Source: an uncultured Collinsella sp. (GTDB taxonomy: Bacteria > Actinomycetota > Coriobacteriia > Coriobacteriales > Coriobacteriaceae). Taken from it: DNA of 13,700 bases. This document shows, one piece after another, positions 6,469-13,134 of this stretch (positions are counted from its first letter, which is position 1; each line of letters opens with the position of its first letter). The DNA is taken from NCBI GenBank assembly GCA_900555355.1, contig USKV01000014.1:1-13700 (forward strand), in the 5' to 3' direction. The position numbers and the translations under genes are program-made. The notes beneath the pieces were generated by a model, which saw only the letters and a program-made list of their open reading frames with translations, searched no databases and was not told where the DNA came from.

Positions 6469-7272
6469 ATGGCCCACGCAACAACCCGAGCCTTCGCCGA
6501 TGAGCGTCGTGCCGCCATCATGGAAATGCTCGAGCATAATGCCTCGGTGCAGGTAGCAGAAATCGCCCAGACCTTTGGCGTGTCCTCCGTCACCGCCCGC
6601 GCCGACCTGGACGCGCTCGCCGAAGCAGGCAAGCTGCGCCGCACACACGGCGGTGCCGTCTCGCTCCACAAACGCCTGACCGTCTCCACGCAGGATCGCC
6701 GCATCAATGTCAACGTCGCTGCCAAGCAGGCCATCGCGCAAAGCGCCATCGAGCTCGTCAATGACGGCGACACGCTGCTCGTCGACTCGGGCACCACGGC
6801 GCTCGAGTTCGTCCGGCTCCTCGACCAGCGCGACGGCATCACCGTCATCGCGGCAGACATTACCATTGCCGATTACATCGACGAGAGCATGCCCTCGGTC
6901 GATGTCGTCATGCTGGGCGGGGCGCTTCGCAAAGGCCATCGTTATTTGTACGGACCGCTCACTATGCAGGCGCTCCAAATGGTCCATGCCGATCTGGCCG
7001 TCATGTGCCCCGGCGCCTTTGTCTCCAGCTGCGGCTTTACGACCGACTTTCCCCAGATGGCCGAGACCAAAACGGCTATGATCGCCGCGGCCCATCAAAG
7101 CGTCGCCCTCATGGACGCCAGCAAGGTCAACGGACGCGGCATGTACCGTTTTGCCGAGCTGACCGATGTCGACGCCATCGTGATGGACCGTGACCCCGAT
7201 CATGCCGTCGCCACCTCAATCGCCAAGGCCACCGACAGCGCACGTCCAGCCCTCATCATCGCCGGCGCTTAA
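6469..7272 (+). CDS. DeoR-family sugar-responsive regulator
   Basis: A DNA-binding regulator of the DeoR/GlpR family, normally a repressor that releases DNA on binding a sugar phosphate. From this start it has 267 residues. The N-terminal winged helix-turn-helix spans about 12-62: DERRAAIMEML, VAEIAQTFGVSSVTARADLDALAEAGKLRRTHGGAV. The DeoRC sensor domain follows, with the phosphate-binding loop DSGTT (106-110), LGGALRKG near 149-156, and DASK (216-219). ATG at 6469 has GGAG 5 nt upstream; an in-frame ATG at 6412 would add 19 residues but has a poor ribosome-binding site. It is divergent from the ketose-bisphosphate aldolase gene, so that gene is its likely target, probably with self-control. 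The inducer is not known; a tagatose or fructose phosphate would fit. Confidence 0.92.
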   Translation: MAHATTRAFADERRAAIMEMLEHNASVQVAEIAQTFGVSSVTARADLDALAEAGKLRRTHGGAVSLHKRLTVSTQDRRINVNVAAKQAIAQSAIELVNDGDTLLVDSGTTALEFVRLLDQRDGITVIAADITIADYIDESMPSVDVVMLGGALRKGHRYLYGPLTMQALQMVHADLAVMCPGAFVSSCGFTTDFPQMAETKTAMIAAAHQSVALMDASKVNGRGMYRFAELTDVDAIVMDRDPDHAVATSIAKATDSARPALIIAGA

Positions 7273-7277
7273 ACAAA

Positions 7278-7314
7278 AACCACCACAAAGGTGCCTGCCC
7301 CCTTTGTGGTGGTT
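7278..7314. terminator. Convergent terminator between deoR-type and flavodiiron genes
   Basis: A perfect 14-bp stem, AACCACCACAAAGG (7278-7291) with its complement at 7301-7314, encloses a 9-nt loop. On the minus strand it runs into TTTTTGTTT, a strong terminator for the flavodiiron gene. On the plus strand the following bases are not T-rich, so termination of the regulator transcript here is less certain. Confidence 0.85.
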
Positions 7315-7346
7315 GTGATAGTTGAGCGCCAAAAGTGAACGTGTCG

Positions 7347-8507
7347 CTACTTGGAGAGCTCGTCGGCGAGGGCCTCGATCTGAGCGCGCGAGGCGTCGTT
7401 GAGCGAGCCCAGCACAGTCACCTTGTTCTGCGTCAGGGTGATGTCCTTCATGCCCTCGAGCTCCTTGGTCATAACCTTGGCAGCTGCGGGCGCCCAGGAA
7501 CCGGACTCGACAAGCGCCACGGTGCGGTTCTGGTAGGCATGCTCGGCGAGCGTGTGGATAAAGGTGCTCATGCACGGGAAGATCTCGCCCTGATAGGTAA
7601 TGGAGGCGAGCACCAGACGGTCGTAGCGGAACGCATCCTCAACGGCCTCGGCCATGTCGTCGCGAGCCAGGTCAAAGACGGAGACCTTCTGGCCGCGAGC
7701 CTCGAGCGCAGATGCGAGCTCCTCGACGGCAGCCTTCAGATGGCCATACACGCTCGCATAGGCGATCGTGATGCCCTCGTCCTCGGGCTGATAGCTCGAC
7801 CAGGTGTTATAGGTGTCGAGGTAGTAGCCCAGGTTCTCGGTCAGCACGGGGCCGTGGAGCGGGCAGATGATCTGAATGTCCAGGTCGGCGGCCTTCTTGA
7901 GAACGGCCTGCACGAACTTGCCGAACTTACCGACGATGCCAAAGTAGTAGCGGCGAGCCTCGCAAGCCCAGCCCTCGGGATCCTCGATGTCGTTGGCGCC
8001 AAACTTGCCAAAGCCGTCGGCACTAAAGAGCACCTTGTCGGTGGACTCGTAGGAGAAAATCACCTCGGGCCAGTGAACGTTGGGGGCGCCGATAAAGGTC
8101 AGGCTGTGGCCGCCCAGATCGAGCACATCGCCCTCTTTGACGACCATTTTGCGCTCGGGGAAATCGGTGCCAAAGTAGTTGACCATCATGCGGAAGGCGC
8201 CCATGCTGGCCACAATCTGTGCCTGGGGATAGCGCTCCATAAAGGCAGCGATACCGGCGGAGTGATCGGGCTCCATGTGATGGACGACCAGGTAGTCGGG
8301 CGTACGGCCATCGAGCACGGCCTCGAGGTTGCCGAGCCACTCGTCAACAAAACCGCCGTCGACTGAATCGGCGACAGCGATCTTTTCGCCCAAGATAACG
8401 TAGCTGTTGTATGCCATACCGTTCTCGGACACATCGTACTGGCCCTCGAACAGGTCAATGTCGTGATCGTCGACACCGATGTAGCGGATATCCTTGGTGA
8501 TCTCCAT
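7347..8507 (-). CDS. Flavodiiron protein (FprA-type O2/NO reductase)
   Basis: A soluble enzyme that reduces O2 to water and/or NO to N2O, protecting anaerobes. It has 386 residues. The N-terminal metallo-beta-lactamase-like domain (about 1-240) carries the full diiron set: H77, E79 and D81 in HHMEPDH, then H145 (NVHWPE), D164 (SADGF) and H218 (CPLHGP). The C-terminal flavodoxin domain (about 245-386) has FMN-loop segments YASVYGHLK, ITYQGEIFP and ESGSWAP. There is no rubredoxin or other extra domain, so electrons must come from a separate donor not seen here. ATG at 8507 is chosen because AGGAGG lies 9 nt upstream and family homology starts there; the frame extends 21 codons further without support. 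It appears to be transcribed alone. A perfect dyad overlaps a likely -10 just upstream. O2 versus NO preference cannot be read from sequence. Confidence 0.95.
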   Translation of the reverse strand: MEITKDIRYIGVDDHDIDLFEGQYDVSENGMAYNSYVILGEKIAVADSVDGGFVDEWLGNLEAVLDGRTPDYLVVHHMEPDHSAGIAAFMERYPQAQIVASMGAFRMMVNYFGTDFPERKMVVKEGDVLDLGGHSLTFIGAPNVHWPEVIFSYESTDKVLFSADGFGKFGANDIEDPEGWACEARRYYFGIVGKFGKFVQAVLKKAADLDIQIICPLHGPVLTENLGYYLDTYNTWSSYQPEDEGITIAYASVYGHLKAAVEELASALEARGQKVSVFDLARDDMAEAVEDAFRYDRLVLASITYQGEIFPCMSTFIHTLAEHAYQNRTVALVESGSWAPAAAKVMTKELEGMKDITLTQNKVTVLGSLNDASRAQIEALADELSK

Positions 8508-8523
8508 CAGGCAAAGCCTCCTA

Positions 8524-8550
8524 GATAGACAAAAGAACCCGTCTATCATA
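8524..8550 (-). promoter_or_regulatory. Dyad overlapping the flavodiiron promoter
   Basis: GATAGAC (8524-8530) and GTCTATC (8541-8547) are perfect 7-bp arms around a 10-bp centre. On the minus strand the distal arm overlaps TATGAT (complement of 8545-8550), a good -10 hexamer, and the whole dyad ends close to the ribosome-binding site. A repressor bound here would block transcription start, and in RNA the dyad could form a leader hairpin. No clear -35 was found. Confidence 0.5.
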
Positions 8551-8636
8551 ACACTCGCCTTCATAGCCACGGCTATCTACCGGCATCCTTATCGATTGTT
8601 ATTGATGCGGAATATACCGCTTTTGACCTGCAAAAA

Positions 8637-9668
8637 CTATGCGCGAGGCTCTGCCGTGCTATGTCGAACGATGAGCTGACCGGGGATGCGAATGGCGACG
8701 GTTTTGTCCGTTGCCCCCGCCTTGGGAACCGCGTGCTCGAATACCTCGCGCCCACGCTGATGCAAATCGAATCGAACGGTCGTGAGCTCGTTATGCGCGA
8801 CAAAGTCGTCGAGCGAGTCATCGACGCCCACCACGCTCACGTCCTCGGGCACGCGCAAGCCGCTATCGCGCAGCGCTGCAATGACGCCATTTGCCATCTG
8901 ATCGTTTGCCGCATAGATCGCCGTCATGGTGCGATCGTGTTCGGCCAGGTACCTACCGGCCTCGTAACCGCTGTTGGCAGACCAGTCGCCCTCAAGCGGC
9001 TCTACCGGCTCGATGTGTTTACGCTCGAGTGCATCCTGCCAACCGGCGCGACGAAATTGTTCGTCGACCGAGAACGACGGGCCGCCAATATAGCGAATCT
9101 GCTCGTGCCCCAGCTCAAACAGGTGATCCATAAGCAAGAGCGAGCAGCCGTAATGATCGGAGTCAACCGTAGTCACCCGCGGGTGCGCATACATGGTAAC
9201 GATGACCGTGCCAATACCCGGCAACGGATCGAACGTCTCAAAATCGGGAGCCATACGGCTCATGCCGATAATGATGCCGTCCACGGGCAGCGCGGCCATA
9301 CGACGTGTTGCCTCGGCAAGAGAGAATTCCTCGGTCTTGGACATCTCGACCAGCGTGATGGCGCAATTATGCTCGCGAGCAGCGCTGGCGATGCCGTCGA
9401 TCATTGAGAGGTTGCCAAACTTGGTGACATCGTTGACGCACAGGCCGACCGAATGGTAACGGCCGTCGCGCAGCGAGCGACCGGCATAACTCGGACGAAA
9501 GCCGAGCTCTTGCATAGCGGCCTGCACGCGCTGGCGCGTCTGTTCGTTAACGTTGGGCAATCCGTTGGCAACGCGCGAAACCGTCTGTTGCGAAACACCG
9601 GCAGCGCGGGCAACGTCGGCCATGGATACCGGACGCGTACCCGTATCGTTGGAAGGGCGCCTTGCCAC
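8637..9668 (-). CDS. LacI/GalR-family transcriptional regulator
   Basis: A sugar-responsive DNA-binding repressor of 343 residues. The helix-turn-helix is at about 15-35 (SMADVARAAGVSQQTVSRVANG), with recognition-helix residues Q27, Q28 and R32 where E. coli LacI has Tyr, Gln and Arg. The hinge segment about 40-66 ends RPSYAGRSL. The periplasmic-binding-protein-like core follows, with typical AIYAANDQMANGVIAALRDSG and VSVVGVDD segments. GTG at 9668 is preferred because AAGGTGA lies about 5 nt upstream and the HTH then falls at the normal depth; an ATG 20 codons earlier (9728) lacks a ribosome-binding site. The gene is divergent from galK-galT, and the spacer holds three copies of one operator-like site. 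A role as galactose repressor is therefore likely but inferred. It may also repress itself, since one site lies on its side of the spacer. Confidence 0.93.
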   Translation of the reverse strand: MARRPSNDTGTRPVSMADVARAAGVSQQTVSRVANGLPNVNEQTRQRVQAAMQELGFRPSYAGRSLRDGRYHSVGLCVNDVTKFGNLSMIDGIASAAREHNCAITLVEMSKTEEFSLAEATRRMAALPVDGIIIGMSRMAPDFETFDPLPGIGTVIVTMYAHPRVTTVDSDHYGCSLLLMDHLFELGHEQIRYIGGPSFSVDEQFRRAGWQDALERKHIEPVEPLEGDWSANSGYEAGRYLAEHDRTMTAIYAANDQMANGVIAALRDSGLRVPEDVSVVGVDDSLDDFVAHNELTTVRFDLHQRGREVFEHAVPKAGATDKTVAIRIPGQLIVRHSTAEPRA

Positions 9669-9762
9669 AAAATCACCTTCGCTCTCGCAGGATCTGAATA
9701 GTGCGAATGTCGGCCCGGGCAGAAACACACCCCGCGCCGAAGTCCGCTATCGTCGGACGCAT

Positions 9763-9774
9763 GTTAACGTACTC
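9763..9774 (+). promoter_or_regulatory. LacI-type operator site 1
   Basis: GTTAACGTACTC, the first of three exact 12-bp copies in the spacer. It lies about 95 bp before the regulator start codon, so it is the best placed for autorepression. Centred on CG, the site has the partly symmetric TG...ACGT...CA form common among LacI-family operators. Confidence 0.65.
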
Positions 9775-9885
9775 TACTTTTTCTATCAGCGGTTCTTTTG
9801 CTCCATATGTCCATACGGCCACACCGTTCACGGCCGAAAATCTACCGATTACCAGATTCTCAAAAATAGATATGCGTTGTGTTAT

Positions 9886-9897
9886 GAGTACGTTAAC
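9886..9897 (-). promoter_or_regulatory. LacI-type operator site 2
   Basis: The reverse complement of the first site (GAGTACGTTAAC on the plus strand). With the third site it shares a longer 17-bp identity, TTATGAGTACGTTAACA, after reverse-complementing one of them. Its centre is 123 bp from that of site 1 and 63 bp from that of site 3. Confidence 0.65.
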
Positions 9898-9948
9898 ATA
9901 CCCATTAACGTGCGGCGCCGCGACGTCTGGTTTGTGGTGCTCAAAATT

Positions 9949-9960
9949 GTTAACGTACTC
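9949..9960 (+). promoter_or_regulatory. LacI-type operator site 3 (galK-proximal)
   Basis: GTTAACGTACTC, 46 bp before the galK start codon and abutting a possible -10 (CATAAT). Binding here would block galK transcription directly. The 63-bp centre spacing to site 2 is six helical turns at 10.5 bp per turn, which would allow repressor dimers on the same DNA face to form a loop. Confidence 0.7.
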
Positions 9961-10005
9961 ATAATGACACGGACCAATCTCTCCGGCGTCAAGGAAAGGA
10001 CCCAT

Positions 10006-11211
10006 ATGACCGCCCCCGACGAAAAGACACTCGCCACGCTCACCAAGCTATTTGAGGAGGAGTTTGGCCCCATCGGCGACCGCCAGGTGCTCTACGTGCA
10101 CGCGCCCGGGCGTTCCGAGATCAGCGGCAATCACACCGATCACGAGGGCGGCCACGTTATCGCCGGCTCGCTCGATGTCGCCGTTGACGGCATTGCCGTA
10201 GCGACCGACACCAACAAGGTTCGCGTTGCCGACGAGGGCTATCCCACGTTTGAGATCGCGCTCGACACGCTAGACGTTCAGGAGTCCGAGAAGGGCACGT
10301 CCGCAAGCCTCGTGCGCGGTATGGCCCACGAGGTCGTAGCACTTGGTGTTGAGCCCAAGGGCTTCGACTTCGCCTTTACCTGCTCCGTTCCCTCGGGTGG
10401 CGGACTTTCGAGCTCCGCCGCCGTCGAGGCCGCGTACGGTCGTGCCATGGAGACGCTCTGGGGCGCGCCCGCCATCGAGCCCGTCGCCCTCGCCCAGATG
10501 AGCCAGCGCACCGAGAACAACTATTACGGCAAGCCCTGCGGTCTGATGGACCAGGCCGCTGTGTGCCTGGGCGGCCTCGCCTACATGGACTTTGAGGACC
10601 AGGCTCAGCCTAAAACCCAGAAGCTCGAGCTCAATTTTGAGGATCACGGTTATGCGCTCGTGCTCGTTAAGGTTGGCGCCGACCATGTGGCAGCTACCGA
10701 CGACTACGCCGCCGTTCCGCGCGAGATGCAGGACGTCGCTGCCGAGTTTGGCAAGGCACGCCTGTGCGAGGTAAACGTGGCGGACTTTGACGCCAAGCTC
10801 CCCGAGCTACGCGCCAAGCTGGGCGACCGTGCCTGCCTGCGCGCCGTTCACTACTGGTACGAGAACGGCCTGGTCGATAAGCGCTGGGCGGCCCTGAACG
10901 CCGGCGACATTGACCAGTTCCTGGTCCTGACGCGCGAGTCCGGCGCCAGCTCCGCCATGTACCTGCAGAATGTTGTTGCCAAACTGGGTGCCGAGCAGCC
11001 TTCCATGTACGCACTTGCTCTTGCCGAGCATGTGCTTGACGGCCGCGGCGCCGTCCGCATCCACGGCGGCGGCTTTGGTGGCACCATCCAGGCCTTTGTG
11101 CCGCTCGATCTGGTCGACACCTTCATTACCAAGATGAACGGCTGGCTGGGCAAGGGCTCTGCCCGTCACTACGCCATCTCTGACAAGGGGGCTTACGCGG
11201 CATGGCTGTAA
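10006..11211 (+). CDS. galK: Galactokinase
   Basis: Phosphorylates galactose to galactose 1-phosphate with ATP, the first committed step of the Leloir pathway. The 401-residue protein is a GHMP kinase. The galactokinase signature lies near the N-terminus (35-49, GRSEISGNHTDHEGG), in the variant with GNHTDH rather than GEHTDY. The ATP-binding motif is PSGGGLSSSAAVE (129-141). MDQAA at 181-185 supplies the likely catalytic base D182, and the C-terminal motif VRIHGGGFGGTIQAFV is present. ATG at 10006 has GGAAAGGA 5 nt upstream; the frame is open well upstream, but that part crosses the operator region and is not coding. Its last bases overlap the start of galT. It is probably repressed through the three upstream sites. 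Confidence 0.97.
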   Translation: MTAPDEKTLATLTKLFEEEFGPIGDRQVLYVHAPGRSEISGNHTDHEGGHVIAGSLDVAVDGIAVATDTNKVRVADEGYPTFEIALDTLDVQESEKGTSASLVRGMAHEVVALGVEPKGFDFAFTCSVPSGGGLSSSAAVEAAYGRAMETLWGAPAIEPVALAQMSQRTENNYYGKPCGLMDQAAVCLGGLAYMDFEDQAQPKTQKLELNFEDHGYALVLVKVGADHVAATDDYAAVPREMQDVAAEFGKARLCEVNVADFDAKLPELRAKLGDRACLRAVHYWYENGLVDKRWAALNAGDIDQFLVLTRESGASSAMYLQNVVAKLGAEQPSMYALALAEHVLDGRGAVRIHGGGFGGTIQAFVPLDLVDTFITKMNGWLGKGSARHYAISDKGAYAAWL

Positions 11212-12830
11212 TGACTGACGTGCGCGAGGCCGCGCAGAACCTGATCGAATACGCTATCCACCGATCGATGATCGGTCAGGACGATCGCATCTGGGCATAC
11301 AACACCATTCTGGAGTGCATAGGCGCCACGGGCCCCGCGCTCAACATGACCTGGGCGCTGCAGAACGAGAAGCTCTCGCTCTTGCACCCCGATACGCTCC
11401 CCAATTTTGACCTGGAGGGCACGCTTGCCGCGCTTTCCGAGGTCGCCGTTGTCAGCGGTGCCGCCGAGGACACGGCATCGGGCCGCGACCGCATCGCCAT
11501 GCGCATCATGGGCGCGCTGATGCCGAGACCTTCGGTTGTAAACGAGGAATTCAACGGCCGCATGGGCGTCAACGAGCCCCGCGCCGCGACCGACTGGTTC
11601 TACGGCCTGTGCTGCGACGCCGGCTACGTGCGCCGTGCCGCCATCGCGCGCAACATCAAATGGAGCACTTCCACCAACTGGGGTGACCTGGAGATCACCA
11701 TCAACCTGTCAAAGCCCGAAAAGGACCCGCGCGATATCGCCGCGGCAGGTGCAGCCAAGAACACGGGCGAGAAGTATCCCGCCTGCCAACTCTGCATCGA
11801 AAACGAGGGCTACCCTGGACGCTCCGCCGCAGCCGACGGCGGCACCCATCCCGCCCGTCAGAACCTACGCGTTATTCCCATTCAGCTTAATGGCGAGCGC
11901 TGGGGCTTCCAGTACAGCCCGTACGCGTACTTTAACGAGCACTGCATTGCTATGAGCTCCGAGCATCGTCCGATGCACGTCGACCGCAAGGGGCTGACCT
12001 GCCTGCTCGACTTTGTCGACCTGTTCCCGCACTACTTTATTGGCTCCAACGCCGACCTGCCCATCGTGGGCGGCTCGATTCTGTCGCACGACCACTTCCA
12101 GGGCGGCGCGCACGAGTTCCCCATGATGCATGCCACCGAAGTCTCGCAGTTTAACGTGCCCGGCTTTGACCAGGTCAGCGGTACCGTGTTGCAGTGGCCG
12201 CTTTCGGTGCTGCGGCTGCGCTCGCACGACCGCGCCCAGCTGCTCGACGCCGCCGAGAAGATTATCCTCGCCTGGCGCGAGTGGACCGATGAGTCGGTTG
12301 GCGTCGTCGCGCACACGGCCGACGGCGTAGCGCACAACACCGTGACGCCCGTCATCCGCCGCGTCGACTCCCGCGGCAATGCCGGCGGCGAAATCTACGA
12401 GGCCTACCTGGCGCTTCGCTGCAACATCACGACCGACGAGCATCCGCTGGGCGTATTCCACCCGCATGCTGAGTACCACCACATTAAAAAGGAGAACATC
12501 GGCCTGATCGAGGTCATGGGCCTGGCCATTTTGCCGCCGCGCTTGGTTCCCGAGCTCGGCGCTGTCCGCGAGCACCTGCTGGCGGCCAAGGCGGATGCCA
12601 GCTACGACCTTGCCGGCGCGCTCGAGGGCGATGATCTTTGCCGCAACCATGCCGCGTGGGCCGAGGATGTCTATGTCCGCCGTTCCGACGAGCTTACGGC
12701 GGATAACGCCATCGATATCCTGCACGAGGAGGTGGGCGTGGTGTTTGGCCACGTGCTCGACAACGCCGGCGTCTTCAAGTGGGACGAAGCCGGCCGCGCC
12801 GCCCAGCAGCGCTTTATCGACTCGCTGTAG
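11202..12830 (+). CDS. galT: Galactose-1-phosphate uridylyltransferase, GalT class 2
   Basis: Transfers UMP between UDP-glucose and galactose 1-phosphate, the step after galactokinase. At 542 residues it belongs to the long class 2 GalT found in Firmicutes and Actinobacteria rather than the roughly 350-residue E. coli type. The family signature GSNADLPIVGGSILSHDHFQGG contains the active-site H-x-H pair H296 and H298 followed by Q300. A CxxC pair (C195, C198) lies in YPACQLCIENEGYPGR. The start overlaps the end of galK by 10 bp, with AAGGGGG about 10 nt upstream; a second ATG at 11211 overlaps the galK stop by one base and is also possible. Translational coupling with galK is likely. galE and a galactose transporter are not in the window. 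Confidence 0.96.
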   Translation: MAVMTDVREAAQNLIEYAIHRSMIGQDDRIWAYNTILECIGATGPALNMTWALQNEKLSLLHPDTLPNFDLEGTLAALSEVAVVSGAAEDTASGRDRIAMRIMGALMPRPSVVNEEFNGRMGVNEPRAATDWFYGLCCDAGYVRRAAIARNIKWSTSTNWGDLEITINLSKPEKDPRDIAAAGAAKNTGEKYPACQLCIENEGYPGRSAAADGGTHPARQNLRVIPIQLNGERWGFQYSPYAYFNEHCIAMSSEHRPMHVDRKGLTCLLDFVDLFPHYFIGSNADLPIVGGSILSHDHFQGGAHEFPMMHATEVSQFNVPGFDQVSGTVLQWPLSVLRLRSHDRAQLLDAAEKIILAWREWTDESVGVVAHTADGVAHNTVTPVIRRVDSRGNAGGEIYEAYLALRCNITTDEHPLGVFHPHAEYHHIKKENIGLIEVMGLAILPPRLVPELGAVREHLLAAKADASYDLAGALEGDDLCRNHAAWAEDVYVRRSDELTADNAIDILHEEVGVVFGHVLDNAGVFKWDEAGRAAQQRFIDSL

Positions 12831-12878
12831 CACGCGAGCTCGAACGCACGCACTTAACAAATAGCGCCTACACGACAG

Positions 12879-12918
12879 CGGCGCCCGCCGGCAACATCGC
12901 CGACGGGCGCCGTTTTCT
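12879..12918 (+). terminator. Terminator of galK-galT
   Basis: A 9-bp GC stem, CGGCGCCCG (12879-12887) with CGGGCGCCG (12904-12912), has an inner CGGC/GCCG pairing and is followed by TTTTCT. It lies about 50 bp past the galT stop codon, so the galK-galT transcript should end here. Confidence 0.88.
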
Positions 12919-13003
12919 GATGCAAGGGTAACTAATTTGCACCAAAACAAGGAGTGTTCCAAACTGCCGGCAGAGAAGGAACGTCCCCAGGTGCCAACCT
13001 AAA

Positions 13004-13095
13004 CTCCCACATTATTCGATGGAAAAACGTGGTTGCCTCACACATTATTCGATGGAAAAACGTGGTTTACTCCCACATTTTTCGATGGAAAGACC
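13004..13095. repeat. Three 33-bp tandem repeats
   Basis: Units begin at 13004, 13037 and 13070, exactly 33 bp apart. Each contains ACATTATTCGATGGAAA (ACATTTTTCGATGGAAA in the third). In the first unit, and with one change in the second, the sequence is an imperfect dyad: CCACATTATTC, a 4-bp centre GATG, then GAAAAACGTGG. The third unit loses its right arm and runs into a promoter dyad and -10 of the ATPase gene. There are no spacers between units, so this is not a CRISPR array. An operator cluster or iteron-like site is possible. Confidence 0.8.
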
Positions 13096-13111
13096 GAAAC
13101 GGTCTTATACT
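13090..13111 (+). promoter_or_regulatory. Promoter -10 and dyad of the ATPase gene
   Basis: TATACT (13106-13111) is a good -10 about 24 bp before the start codon. Immediately upstream, AAGACC (13090-13095) and GGTCTT (13101-13106) form a perfect 6-bp dyad around GAAAC. The -35 is weak and would fall inside the third 33-bp repeat, so repeat-bound protein could affect this promoter. Confidence 0.5.
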
Positions 13112-13134
13112 AACCATGATCGTTAGGAGGCAGT

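Larger units (their letters stand above)
9669..10005. promoter_or_regulatory. Divergent control region lacI-type/galK
   Basis: This spacer of about 340 bp holds no gene. It carries three identical 12-bp operator-like sites (listed separately), a weaker related TTAACGT at 9905-9911, and the galK ribosome-binding site GGAAAGGA (9993-10000), 5 nt before the ATG. CATAAT at 9960-9965, directly after the third site, may be the galK -10, but no matching -35 was found. Confidence 0.5.

Noticed and set aside
7335..8366. Plus-strand frame (343 codons) opposite the flavodiiron gene, and similar frames opposite the aldolase and galT genes
   Set aside because: No domain and no ribosome-binding site; the opposite strand carries complete catalytic motifs.
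9553..10005. N-terminal extension of galactokinase by about 150 codons
   Set aside because: The extension crosses the divergent regulator gene and the operator sites; the ATG at 10006 has a perfect ribosome-binding site and gives normal galactokinase length.
13004..13095. Possible CRISPR array from evenly spaced repeats
   Set aside because: Units are contiguous with no unique spacers, there are only three, and no cas genes are nearby.
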